In this document: in pieces, positions 36,395 through 46,815 of the stretch
How the letters are laid out: every line of letters begins with the position of its first letter
How positions within the stretch are numbered: position 1 is the stretch's first letter
Assembly: GCF_963966145.1 (NCBI RefSeq)
Contig: NC_091049.1
Span: 4,402,001 to 4,466,000 of the forward strand
Reading direction: 5' to 3'
Length of the DNA: 64,000 nucleotides
DNA from: Tenebrio molitor
Taxonomy: Eukaryota; Arthropoda; Insecta; Coleoptera; Tenebrionidae
Notes under the pieces: generated by a model
The model's input: only the letters and a program-made list of their open reading frames with translations
Database searches by the model: none
Told to the model about the DNA's origin: nothing
Program-made: the position numbers and the translations under genes

Positions 36395-36402
36395 CTTTTA
36401 TA
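36395..36402 (-). promoter_or_regulatory. TATA box of takeout-like gene E
   Basis: TATAAAAG on the minus strand, 43 bp upstream of the ATG. Confidence 0.5.
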
Positions 36403-37055
36403 TTGTCACTTACTCCTTTATTATTCGAAAACTGGTTTTTATGAACTCACGTGTTCGAGAACGTGTAATTCTAGTATTTATTGCAGTTTTTACATTTTAC
36501 ATTTTAATTCGAAACATTTGTCTGAGCCACAAATAAGAAATTAGAGATGCAAAACAGGAATAAAAATTGCGCAGTAATAAAGGCAAGTACACAAAAAATA
36601 AGCTCAAGGATTGTACAAATACGAAGGCAAAAACCCGGAAAGTGGTGGCCGAATTTGTTTCCTTCTTCCTTCGTGGTTCCATTTGAGCGCTTTTTTGGAA
36701 ATTTCCTCGTCTAATTTCCTTAGCCATCTAAACTTTCTTTTTCTGATTTGTAATATATTGGTTTTTCTTCTGTCTGAGTCTATAGTTCTTGGTTGGAAAT
36801 CATTGCGGGTCACCAGATCTTTAGTATTGATCTCAGGCATCTGTTGACGAAAACCTCTAGTTTGTTCTTGACATGATTTATAATTATAGCGGACCATGAC
36901 TCTGACCCATACAAGAGCACCGGTTTAGGCATTTCTATATTTTATGTTGTCCCATTCTGCTATAATGCTGGCCAGATAAGTAAATTCGTCTACCTTTTCA
37001 ATGGCTTGTTCTCTTAGTTTCAAGGGTTTATTTTTCTCTTCGTTTATAAAATATA

Positions 37056-37485
37056 CAGGGTTATTCACGTAAGATGACGAGCCTCACCAGGTAAAAATGC
37101 AACCCAAAATACACTTTACAAAACATTCATTGTGTTTTAGTATTTAAAAATTAATTCAGAAATCCAAGTAGGTATTCTACTAATTTGAAAGATATATCTG
37201 TCATTGCATTTTTCGTTCATATTTTGTATTTGAAAAGGTTTTCGAACGATGATAGAACCGATATGATCCTACTTACCCATTACTTTTGTGATTTTAATTG
37301 CTTAGTATTGTTATTAAATTATACTTTGTTGAGAGAGGTATTTTTCTGTCAGAACTTGACATTCATTAGGCTGACGTTTAAAGCTGTCTATATTTTATGT
37401 ACCTACATTATGATAATGCCGGATAATGTAATATGGATCGAGATTGCTTTTGGGTCATGCTCATCATCTTACGTGAATAAACCTG
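37056..37485. mobile_element. TA-target MITE, copy in duplication unit 2
   Basis: Same element and position as 28071-28481; inverted CAGGGTTATTCACG ends and TA on both sides. Confidence 0.75.
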
Positions 37486-37866
37486 TATAGTCCATTTTTT
37501 TAAACAATTGTCAATGTCAAAATTCCAATAAAGACCAGGCTGTACCACCCTAAAACCTTTAGTTAGGGAACACCTCTATCGTAAAATCTCCCTGGATCAG
37601 GTTTGAGCTTATATCAATAATTTTCATAAGTCAGAAAAGTTTCAGGTGTAAGCAAATTTTATACCAAAAGACAAGAAATAGAGACGATAATGACACTGAA
37701 AAATACAACTGAATATATTCAGTAGCGCAAGCGCCTTTACATCAAAATGGCTGACATACAATTGGAATAATTGGATTCAAGGGATTCAAGGAAGTTAAAA
37801 TGATTTCCTTGATTGGATTGGACATTTTACGTTGCCAACCTAATAACTATCAAATAACTAGTGGCT

Positions 37867-38007
37867 AGAAAAAACAAAGACAACGTAAAGGTCACTTTTT
37901 CTGTCAAAGTGTTGTCATGTTGATATTTGATATGATATCAAGTATCAACATGTACATGACAACACTTTGACAGAAAAAGTGACCTTTACGTTGTCTTTGT
38001 TTTTTCT
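37867..38007. repeat. 141-bp near-perfect palindrome
   Basis: Arms of more than 50 bp run from AGAAAAAACAAAGACAACGT to the complementary ACGTTGTCTTTGTTTTTTCT, around a short centre with GATATGATATC. The sister unit (28862-28950) keeps only the right arm. Confidence 0.85.
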
Positions 38008-38085
38008 TTGTTAATTTTCAAACCTCTTTTGCTGGCTGCTTCTTCTTGTGTTTTTATATTGGCTGTTATCCAATCTATGTGTATA

Positions 38086-39540
38086 AAATAAGTAAAAAAT
38101 AAAATATAAAATATTTGTAATTAAAGGGCTAGAATTGCAAATTAGAAACAAAGCGCTTTATCGTAGAAAATAACTAGAATCGTTTGCACTTTTAGTTAGA
38201 AAAGTAACAAAGCAAAGTAGAAAGGAGACGGTAGAAAACACGGACAACACGGTAACGGTAAACCCAGGTAGTCATAGAAATCAGAGGTGTGAGTGAGAGA
38301 GAGAGAGAATGAAAATTACGAATTAATTAGAACGGTTTGGGGAATGAAACCAATGTAGAACAATTTTTAGAAGTAGCAGATCAACGGAATTTAGTTGCAT
38401 GACATGACACTTACGTAACAGCGTTTCAAGCCCAATGTAGGTTTCAAAATAATGTTAATTTGTTTCATTTTAATTCTGTTTGTTTCAGTTTAACTCTGTT
38501 TGTTCCATTTTAATTCTGTTTGTTTCATTTTAATTCTGTTTGTTCCATTTTCATTCCGTTTAATTCTTGGTGCTGATTCGGTAATTCAGTGTTCCTGTTT
38601 AATTCTGTTTGTCCCTTTTTTAATTGTGTTTGTTTCTTGATGTTGAGGTTTATTATTGGATAGAGTCAGTAATTTAGTGTTCTTTTTCAGAGTTGTAATT
38701 CAACAACAAATTATGTAAGTACATTCGGTCTGGTCCTAACAAAAGTCAAAATTTAAACATTTTAAATTAATGGTGGAAAACGGAAACTGTAATTTCAAAA
38801 GTTCTAGAGATATCGAAAAGGTGTCGCGATCGGCGTAAAGTAGAACCGAGCTGATTGGTCACTTTGGTCAAGTAGGGGTTGCGAAAGTAGAGTGCGCCAG
38901 AAATGATAAAACCGAATGCGGAACGGGAAACAGCGCTTTTTTTTATGCACTTGGGGTTTGATCTCCAAAGTAGCCGGAGGTACGTTCAGTACTTCCAATA
39001 GCCATTTTGTGACCACGTGCTTAACATTTACAAGGTAAATTATTTCTCTAATTCTTGTACATTATTTGTAATCGCGATTTAATTAGTCAAACAACATTTA
39101 GTTCCTTATTCTTCTAAAGTAAAGATTATATTATTTTCTTTGAGCATTTGACGACCTCGTGACTCTTTAGAATCTTGAATTAAATTCTTCATCGCGAAGT
39201 ATGTGATCTTCTTGTATTTACCGATTGGGGAAACGTGTTCTCGCCAAGGCGATCTATTACAACTTATTGTAAAATAGCTTCATTAATTATTATTCATTAC
39301 TTGGGGGCCTTCACCGTCGGGGAAGCTACCGCCAGCAACCAAAATTGATTGTGAAACGAAAAATCATCTATCACTTAGCGAGAAATTAGTCATTTGCAAC
39401 TGTTACAATTAATTTGCTGTCTTACATTTTTGGGATATCTTTTGCTTGTCACCAGAAACCACATAGCCTCCAACCTGACCAAATTTATGGCAACCTAGTA
39501 ACGAATAACCCTAAATCCTAGGGAGTAATTTATTTTTGAC
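38086..39540. other. Complex unassigned block, possibly retroelement-derived
   Basis: It begins exactly where unit 2 stops matching unit 1. 38455-38560 has several units of TTTAATTCTGTTTGTTxCAT, about 22 bp each. The rest is single-copy here and without a recognised domain. A solo LTR is possible but no TG..CA boundaries with a target duplication could be fixed. Confidence 0.35.
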
Positions 39541-39682
39541 ACAAGAGTAGTTTCATCTGGTGGAACTAATTGGAAAACTTGCCACCACTTTCCTGGACAC
39601 ACTGTATAATCTTTATTTATTTTTTCTTCTCTCGCTGTAAAAAGTAATTTTTCAAATAAAAGTTGTTGCTGATGAAGAATTC

Positions 39683-39688
39683 TTTATT
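39683..39688 (-). terminator. Poly(A) signal of broken copy F
   Basis: AATAAA on the minus strand in the position conserved with copies B and C. Confidence 0.4.
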
Positions 39689-39774
39689 TTTCCACTACGA
39701 TTCTTATCACTTGTACAAAAAAAAAAATAGTAACAATAATTTACAGAAAAATTCTTTGCCAAAAATTCTATTTT

Positions 39775-40622
39775 AATCAAAAGCTTCTTCTATAGACACT
39801 TTACTGAAGAAATGGTTGAGTATATTGATCAAGATCTTCGTCATGGCATCTAGAAAAGTATCTTCAATATCTTCAAAGAGCAACTTCCAGTTTTCGTTCA
39901 CCACTCTGTTAATTTCATCCCCCAAGAGCTTGTCTCCGTTGAAGAGATTATCAAAATGAAAAACTATAGAACTTGTGCGTCTTCCCTTTCTTCTTCACTT
40001 CTTCGTACTGCATCAAACAGTTAAATTCCACATTTTCTGAAACAAATTCTTCACAACAAGAATTAACACTGACAAACAACACTTACTCATTGTCGCTGTA
40101 GTGTCTCCCTCTCCCTTAACCGGTAGTAGCAACACTTTGCCATCTAACGTGTACTCTCCCTTCAAAATGTATTCCGGAACGGTTCCGGCAAATTCCAAAG
40201 TTTTGTTGTCAAAGTCGAACCTGGAAAACTTCACTTTTCAGAATGTTTGCTTCGGATTTAGCTTGAACTCACCCCGCTTTGTCCAGTTTCATCTTGGTGA
40301 GACCGAATATCTTACAGTTCTTGTAGTTCTGAGTTACCGCCACGCTGCCGCCCCCACCTATGATCACTTGCGGAATCCACAGCGGTTCGAAATTTGGTAA
40401 ATTCAGTTCGTCGAAAGACTTGGTCAGTTGGGGTAGTGCGTCGTCTATGGCTTCCTTCACGCAGTCCTTCCATTTCGGATCCTTCCGGTTGCACTTTTTG
40501 AAATTTGCAGCTGGAACAGGATATTTTTTGGAAATTTTTCGATCATTTTTGGGAGACTTACGCAGCTTCGTACAAGAAATGACGCCCACAAGGGCGAACA
40601 GGAAGACGTGCGTACGTCGCAT
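39775..40622 (-). pseudogene. Takeout/JHBP-like copy F, frameshifted in exon 4
   Basis: Exons 1-3 (40622-40562, 40510-40273, 40220-40087) are intact: signal peptide MRRTHVFLFALVGVISC, KKCNRKDPKWKDC, LPNFEPLWIPQVII, TQNYKNCKIFGL, FDFDNKTLEFAGTVPEYI. Exon 4 starts at 40036. A 35-nt deletion after KKKGKTH shifts the frame, so translation ends at a TGA at 39953-39951 after seven foreign residues. The original frame continues intact behind it (FDNLFNGDKLLGDEIN through IEEAFD). A shortened secreted product of about 165 residues could still be made, but the C-terminal half of the fold is lost. Confidence 0.83.
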
Positions 40623-40660
40623 GGTGAAGAAAAAAATTAATAAAAACCAGATGCTTATTC

Positions 40661-40670
40661 CCTTTTATAG
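40661..40670 (-). promoter_or_regulatory. TATA box of copy F
   Basis: CTATAAAAGG on the minus strand, 39 bp upstream of the ATG; the best TATA match in the cluster. Confidence 0.55.
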
Positions 40671-41330
40671 AGTAGTTTACTCCTTTATTATACAAAAACT
40701 GGTTTTTAATAATGTGCGTGTTCAGGGTCGTATAATTCTAGTTTTTAGTCAAATTTGTTTGTGACAAGAACAAAATAAATTATACCGATGTTGGAAGAAA
40801 AAACGTAAAAAAGAGACAACCAATAAAGGAAAAAGAAGGTAATTGGGAATGACTTAAAGAAGATGTTACATAAAAAATTGAATGTGGTGAAGATAAAAAG
40901 AAGAAAACAATAAAATAAAGGGATATAAAAGAAAGAGAAGGAAAATAGTGAAAGTAGAAAGCCAAAATGAAAGACATAAAGGAGTAACAGAAATGATTAA
41001 TTTTGGAAATTTAAATTGTTATTTATGTAACAAGTGAGTAAAGTAAAATAAAATTTGCCGCTCGAGCGAAGCGAGTTGCATACAAAAATTTTTTGGCGCC
41101 CGTAAGTTTATATAACAATTTGTTTTCACTACTAGTCTCAGAAGGCGTCATTATTGACTCTCGAACCGACCCCAGAAGTAGAATTTCTCTCCGTAGGTTA
41201 ATAATAATTTTCATTATTAACCAAGGTCAAAAATGAACAGCCGTCACGTAGCAACGAAAGATTTTCGTTGATTTCATTGGTTAAGACCAATCCCTACTGT
41301 GGCATTGGTGCAGTAAAACATGCGTTCGAA
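40671..41330. other. Purine-rich spacer, nothing recognised
   Basis: The upstream flank of copy F. 41060-41085 reads GCTCGAGCGAAGCGAG, reminiscent of the hairpin cores, but no second arm was found. Confidence 0.4.
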
Positions 41331-41612
41331 GTCCCATTAAAATAGCCATTTGTATTAATTATTGCAATCAAAATATGATATATTCAGAAAGATAAAACTT
41401 AAATCTTTGTCTCTCTAGTGTTGTTTAAAAAAAAATGTATTTTGAAAGTTGTACATTTTTCTGTATATTTGACCTAAAATTTGTGATGGACATAAACCAA
41501 AAATGCAAATTTCAACACTAGAGAGACATAGTTTAATCTTTTATCTTGCAACAAAAAAAAATATATGTATATACAAAAAAAAATTAAATTGCACCAAATT
41601 TTAATAGGACTT
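41331..41612. mobile_element. MITE-like inverted repeat
   Basis: Ends TTCGAAGTCCCATTAAAAT and complement ATTTTAATAGGACTTCGA; an inner pair CTCTCTAGTGTTG and CAACACTAGAGAG. No coding capacity. Exact ends and target site not fixed. Confidence 0.6.
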
Positions 41613-42126
41613 CGAGACCATTGCAAACAGTAAAATTGTCTCTACTACGTGCTGCCGCCTGGCGTTTAGTTTAACAATTTCAAATGCCCGCCTATTATGT
41701 ACACTCAAAATAAAAGTTTGACTGTGGGGGTAGTTGTGCCTTGAGCATTAGAAATAAAGATGATCTTACTCATTGTAGGTACATTGATCATAATAGCGTT
41801 ATGTGATATTTTTAAGAAAATCGCTCGGACAGGTCGATTTTATTTCGAAAAATGACGTCAAGACGTCATCACCGATTTTTTTAAATGACAACCCCCACTT
41901 TTTCTTTCTGTTAGACCTTCTTACTGCGTAAACGATCAATGAAAAAATTGGTAGGTACCTTACGTAACAATTTTTTTGAATTTTTTTGAGACAACAAGAA
42001 CAAATAAACATTAACAATAAAATTCAACGCAAATGTTGAAATTACCCCCCGCCAACCATTTGGCACTCACCGACACGAAGGCAGACTGTCAGGGCTGATT
42101 TGTTCCATTTCAGCGGGAAGGCTATA
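41613..42126. other. Spacer, nothing recognised
   Basis: No gene or clear repeat. A TGACGTCAAGACGTCA inverted repeat lies at about 41851-41868. Confidence 0.4.
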
Positions 42127-42531
42127 CCGGGACATTTTTTTAATACTGAACATAGCCCATACTTATTCCCTATGTTCAGTTTTAAAAAGCACAGGTCAAT
42201 GCATGTATGTAATTACGTAACCAAGGTAACGAAAATAAGTACTTGACAGTTTAATAAAATGGTCAAGTTGTTTGACGAAAAAAGTACACATAATGCACTT
42301 ATTTCATGCTAATAAGATCATTAGAAATGTGCGTAACATTTCCAATACAACACATGATAGACCAATTTCATCAATTGGAACAAATTTTAACATTATTGCA
42401 AAATTTCGACCATTTTTGTAGATCGTGTATAATTGGTTGCATAGCAACCCACAATTCATTGATCTGTGTTTTTTAAAATTGAACATAGGGAATTAGTATG
42501 GACTATGTTCAGTGTTAAAAAAATGTCCCGG
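42127..42531. mobile_element. 405-bp MITE with long palindromic ends, TA target
   Basis: Ends CCGGGACATTTTTTTAATAC and its complement, TA at 42125-42126 and 42532-42533. The inverted ends are about 60 bp long and include GAACATAG and ATTCCCTATGTTCA. The interior has no open frame of note. Confidence 0.78.
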
Positions 42532-42650
42532 TATAAATATCTATAGTAGATTCATTTTTGTAATGACGAACTAAAGTTATTACATTTAGTAACTTTTGTC
42601 TTGTGAACACATCTTTTTACCGCGAATTTGGGCTTTTAAAAAGTTAGGTT

Positions 42651-43758
42651 ATGGGTCACGTCATTTGTTCTTGTGTCAGTTTGGTACGTGATATAATATA
42701 TTCCAATCAAAATCTTCAAACCCCTTCCATAAAACATGGAAAACATTTCGAACAAACTGCGTTACGCCAGTTGGAAAAACAATTAGGAGTCAAAATTTTA
42801 GAGTGCGGTATGTTCATTGATGAAGAATTCTAATTTCTTGGGGCTACACCAGACGGACTAATAGTAATAGATAATCATACCTTAGTAGAAATAAAATGCC
42901 CCTTTTCGGCATTCAATATGAAGATAGAAGAAACAATCGAGAGAAAAAAAATTAACTTTTGGAATAAAAATGATCACAGCATAAACAAGAAACATGCTTG
43001 GTATTACCAAATTCAGGGTCAGTTACATGTAACCAAAAAAAAAACATGTAAATTAGGCAAAAATGAATAAGAAATTTTTCCTTTTTTGAATTTTTTATAA
43101 ATACAGTTTAAAATTTGTAATGAAATGTGTTAGAAATATATTAATATACAGGGAGATTCTGAAATAAGTTTTGAAAAAAAAATGTGGAGTATCCTTGACA
43201 CCTTGACACATAATTATTCTGCCTTTATGAATTTTGGAGCTGAAATCAAAATTTTCAACGCCCATGAATAGGGAAAATTTTTCCGAATTTGTTCACTTCA
43301 TTAGCAACCATTGTTATATCAACTCCACAATAAAGGCGTAGGTGCAAGCACAATGTTTTGTAAATGTTTCTATGGAAATGATCGAGAGGAGTAAAGTTAC
43401 GTTTGTGACTGACGGGCACCTTAGATTATTATTGCTGCTAAACTACCAAGATAATCAGGTAATCTCCTTTAACTCAGCAGCGTACTAGCATTTAAGAATA
43501 CGTGGGAGGATTGGGGCAATTATTTCGCTTTCCTAGTTTATTTTGGCTGTATGGATATCAGGTAACGATAATTTAAAAATTGAAAGAATAGAACAAGATA
43601 TAAATTTCTGGAAATTTGAGATGGAACCTAAACTTGTACAATTTTATATGGAGTGCATTTTGCCTGAATCAGTCGATCCAAGGCATACAAGAAATATGAA
43701 AATACGAGATCCCCCTTATATCCTACAAGCAATAAAGGATAAACAAAAAGAAATATGA
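42651..43758 (+). pseudogene. Broken YqaJ-type nuclease gene, probably transposon-derived
   Basis: The first frame (ATG at 42651) gives IKHGKHFEQTALRQLEKQLG and CGMFIDEEF, then a TAA at 42831-42833. The same frame continues with FLGATPDGLIVID, LVEIKCPFSAF and AWYYQIQGQLHVT to about 43075. The catalytic pattern of PD-(D/E)xK nucleases is visible: D in TPDG and E-x-K in VEIKCP. About 430 bp of foreign sequence follows, then from about 43543 AVWISGNDNLKIERI, FWKFEMEPKLVQFY and LPESVDPRHTRNMKIRDPPY complete the family's C-terminal part. YqaJ-like proteins are alkaline exonuclease relatives common in insect repeats. The stop and the insertion make it non-functional. Confidence 0.75.
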
Positions 43759-43789
43759 AATTTTTTTTTTCCTTCGGTTTTAGCGGAAA

Positions 43790-44056
43790 TACGATCTGAA
43801 ACACCTTTTGAATCTTCTTGACATACAGTGTGGAAACTTTAACTGGAATAAAATTCATAACTTGGACATAGGCAGTTTTTGTAAAAAATCCCGAAACAGG
43901 TCGATTTTTGTTTTTACTTGCCCACATTTTGGCGCATATGGTTATTGCATATCTCCTCCCGGAAGTGCGCAACTATTTCTAACTAAGGGTACGCCAAGGA
44001 ATACAACGCACTATTTGTTTCCTGAATATTTTCAAAGCCTACGTGCTAAAAAATAA
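43790..44056. repeat. Dispersed repeat, direct copy at 48378-48650
   Basis: Both contain CAGTGTGGAAACTTTAACTG, CCCGAAACAGGTCGATTTTT and CCTGAATATTTTCAAAGCCT in the same order. Open frames across it are incidental. Confidence 0.7.
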
Positions 44057-44212
44057 AAACCAATTTATACAATCTTCAGATCGTTTTCGTTGTTTATTAT
44101 AAAAATGACAGTAACCAACCAAATATTTTCAGCCACCTATCTTTTAAATTCAATTTATTCGCGGTAAAAATTAATTAATATTTTACTTAAATTTTAGCAA
44201 AATTGTAAAATG

Positions 44213-44346
44213 CCTTGTATACAACTCGTTGCAGTACTTCGCTTTTTTCGCACACGACGTGTTCTCACACGAACTGCGCTCGTGTGAGAAAATTCACGTC
44301 TAGTGCGAAAAAAGCCTTCGTATTGCAACTAGTTGTATAAATAGCT
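44213..44346. repeat. Hairpin 5
   Basis: Imperfect arms (CTTCGCTTTTTTCGCAC and GTGCGAAAAAAGCCTTCG), inner stem TCTCACACGA with TCGTGTGAGA, right end motif AAATAGCTAT. Confidence 0.8.
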
Positions 44347-44667
44347 ATACAAATCCCAAGGGAGATATGAGTTGTTCTTCACAATCTGTATCTATGACGA
44401 AAAGAAACAATATCGTGTTACTAAAAAATAAATAATATTTCAATACTAAAGTTCAATATTGGTCGTTTCCTGGTATACGTAACGAAAAAGTGGTATGTAA
44501 TTGAGAGAAAAGCTTAAATGCCTTCACAATTTTTCATTAATAAATTGTTTCTCTATAGTAACGAAAGCAGAACAATTTTGATTTCGCTTTTTAATTTAGA
44601 AATAATTAATAGAATATTAAAAATATCCCAATTTTATGTATTTTCCAAACTCCAGTAGAAAAAATTC

Positions 44668-44802
44668 ATGTGTGCAATACGTAGGAAATCCATTTTTTTC
44701 CGTAGACGGCATGTTTTTGATCTCGACTATCGTCTCGATCAAAAATCCCATGCCTAATACGGAAAAAAATTGTATTTCCTAACTTATTGCACAAATAGCT
44801 AT
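44668..44802. repeat. Hairpin 6
   Basis: Imperfect arms (TGTGCAATACGTAGGAAATC and TATTTCCTAACTTATTGCAC), inner stem TTTTTGATC with GATCAAAAA, minus-strand core GAGACGATAGTCGAGA, right end motif AAATAGCTATT. Confidence 0.8.
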
Positions 44803-45026
44803 TTAAATTTCATTCAATACTTCGGTACTCTCGCAGAACATTAGTCAGGCTAGAACATGGCAAAAAAAAAAATAGGTATAATCGATTCAGGATGAATGTG
44901 GATAAGGTGGATAAGGGGTGACTATGACATCTGGTAACATTGTTGGTAGTAGCTACAGAACAAATAAAATTTCCTAATAGAAATTGATAGCTTTCGTGTA
45001 AGAACTGTTAGGTTAAAGGTAACATC

Positions 45027-45180
45027 GTTGCCATTTCTATTGAAACACCACCTGTTGTTTGTCAGTTTGGCAACGCAGCACAAATGTTTAGTGTTTTTTT
45101 TTGTACTATTATATTGCCTATTATATTGCCAATCTTGATTTTTAAATGCTATGCGCATGCGTGCTGCCTTCATCCCGTCT
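45027..45180. repeat. Lone end of the 1.4-kb element family
   Basis: TTGCCATTTCTATTGAAACA followed by CACCACCTGTTG and GTCAGTTTGGCAACGC matches the outer end of 20081-21499; the rest of the element is missing. Confidence 0.65.
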
Positions 45181-45739
45181 ATTTGAAAAAAAAAACTCAA
45201 TAAATTATTAATAAGGAGTGCAATGAAATGAGTTTCATTTCATACTTTTTGTAATTTACCTCCATTTTGATTCTCTAATACATAGACATATTAACGAACG
45301 GGACGTCATCATCTGGGATGTCCTTATAGCCATTATTTCACGGAACATTTTACGAAAATTTTTAGGTTGGCAAAGCTTGATCCGTCATGCGTGTCAGTTT
45401 AAATTACAAAATGTGCAAAGCAATTTCACGTATTTTAGCGGGCGTACATGAAAGATTATCTTCCATATTCGTGTTTTGTGACAGAATTAGGATAAAACAA
45501 AAGGCGACTTTGAAGACTTGATCAAATTTTCAATTTTAAAATTAAGACATTACCAACCGCCACAAAAATCCATAAATCGAGGAAAATAAACATTTTCGTT
45601 TAAAAACGGCTTAACAAGGGCAAATTACAAAAAATAGTATAAAAAACTCGTTTCATAAGACCTTGAAGGACTCATTCTTTAAAGTAACTAATAATTATCA
45701 AAATGTTCCTAGAGTGAAAAATAAATTATAAATGTCAAC

Positions 45740-46050
45740 TTCCGTGTGATCAAGAGTGACTGAATTTGTTGGCAACAATGAAATTTGGCTAATTTTAAAT
45801 TTACCATCAAAGGTTCATTTTTGTAATAGCATAAACACGTGGAGGGAGAAAAGACTGGAGATGGCACTAATTCAAATAAGTGTACCGGCCCGCGAAAACT
45901 ACAGTCTTTTCTCCCTCCACGCATAAACATAACTGACATAACCAAAAATATTTTTAATGTGGTCTCAAGTTAAAAAATTCCCTCAGTGCCAATTACGAGA
46001 AAAAAAACACCAGTACTTTTCAATTGTTTCATTGCCAACAGACTCAATCA
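45740..46050. mobile_element. MITE copy matching the reverse of 8085-8250
   Basis: Shares CATAACCAAAAATATTTTTA-like, GTGCCAATTACGAGA and CCAGTACTTTTCAATTGTTT stretches with the other copy. It is interrupted by the 84-bp hairpin at 45838-45921. Confidence 0.65.
45838..45921. mobile_element. 84-bp hairpin element with 8-bp target duplication
   Basis: Perfect 20-bp inverted ends (CGTGGAGGGAGAAAAGACTG and complement). CATAAACA lies on both sides (45830-45837 and 45922-45929). The related copy at 8222-8229 has a single CATAAACA (as TGTTTATG), the empty site. This shows directly that a tiny hairpin inserted; an 8-bp duplication is typical of hAT and P elements. Confidence 0.85.
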
Positions 46051-46319
46051 TTGTTGATCACGCTGTATTTAGATTTGCTTGAGAGCGTTTTTAAATTCAT
46101 CGATGGATCAATCGGTGGAATCAGTTTTCTACCAAAACGTTGTTATATTACTGTTAGATTTATGTTGAGCTTAAGAAAAGACGTTTCTTTATTCACCAAA
46201 AATTTCATGTTGGGCTCAACCAAAATTCACCTTACGAGAGGCTAAATAACCCAGGACGATCCTTACCAATACGCATGCGTTAGTAACTTGGGTGCTTTGT
46301 TGTTACATACCGCATGGTA

Positions 46320-46815
46320 CAATCGCGGCCATCCAAAAGTGAACGTTTTTTTTTATAGTTTGATATTTACTTTAAATCATAGGCGTCCTAAAATGTCAAA
46401 GTTTGACACTAGCGATAAAAAATTTATTGAAACTATTTTTTTTTAAATGCCACATCTCTCTCCGATGCAGACAGCTAGGGCTATTGCAAAGCTAGAAGAA
46501 AATTGGTCGTTAGCTGCTGTGGCGAGAGAATTACATTGCAGTAAGACTTGCATCTTCAATATAAAGAGGGGTTGGCAAGAAAACAGGCTAGAGAGGCCAA
46601 TGCGAATAGGTGTCGGAAAGGTTTCTTTACTGAAGTTTACTTTCACTTTAATAATGTATTAATTACTTCTCAGTCTCATTTTTATTATTACAACTTTTTA
46701 TTATTAAAATAGTAACGCCTGCTGCACGAACGCCAATGAACACAGCCTGATTTAATCTAACGAAAAATACAGAAATTTTCGCAAGCTATCGTTCACTTTT
46801 GGATGGCCGCGATAG
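46320..46815. mobile_element. 496-bp Tc1/mariner-type element
   Basis: Inverted ends of 26 bp with one mismatch (CAATCGCGGCCATCCAAAAG and CTATCGCGGCCATCCAAAAG on the other strand). TA at 46318-46319 and 46816-46817. The empty site is preserved in the inverted copy near 47640-47656. It contains a helix-turn-helix open frame (46447-46662). Confidence 0.85.
46447..46662 (+). pseudogene. N-terminal helix-turn-helix of a transposase, truncated
   Basis: 71 codons: LSPMQTARAIAKLEENWSLA, then AVARELHCSKTCIFNIKRGW. This is the layout of a DNA-binding HTH as in Tc1/mariner transposases. The catalytic domain is absent; the frame runs into unrelated residues (FTFTLIMY) before the stop. Being inside TIRs with a TA target it is an internally deleted element; a DNA-binding remnant could act only as a repressor, which is speculation. 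Confidence 0.6.

Larger units (their letters stand above)
35341..38085. repeat. Segmental duplication unit 2 (gene E plus upstream DNA)
   Basis: Direct copy of 26366-28995, including gene, promoter, MITE and upstream spacer. Confidence 0.85.

Noticed and set aside
38086..39540. Solo LTR
   Set aside because: The block is bounded on one side by the end of a duplication, but no TG..CA ends with a matching target duplication could be found.
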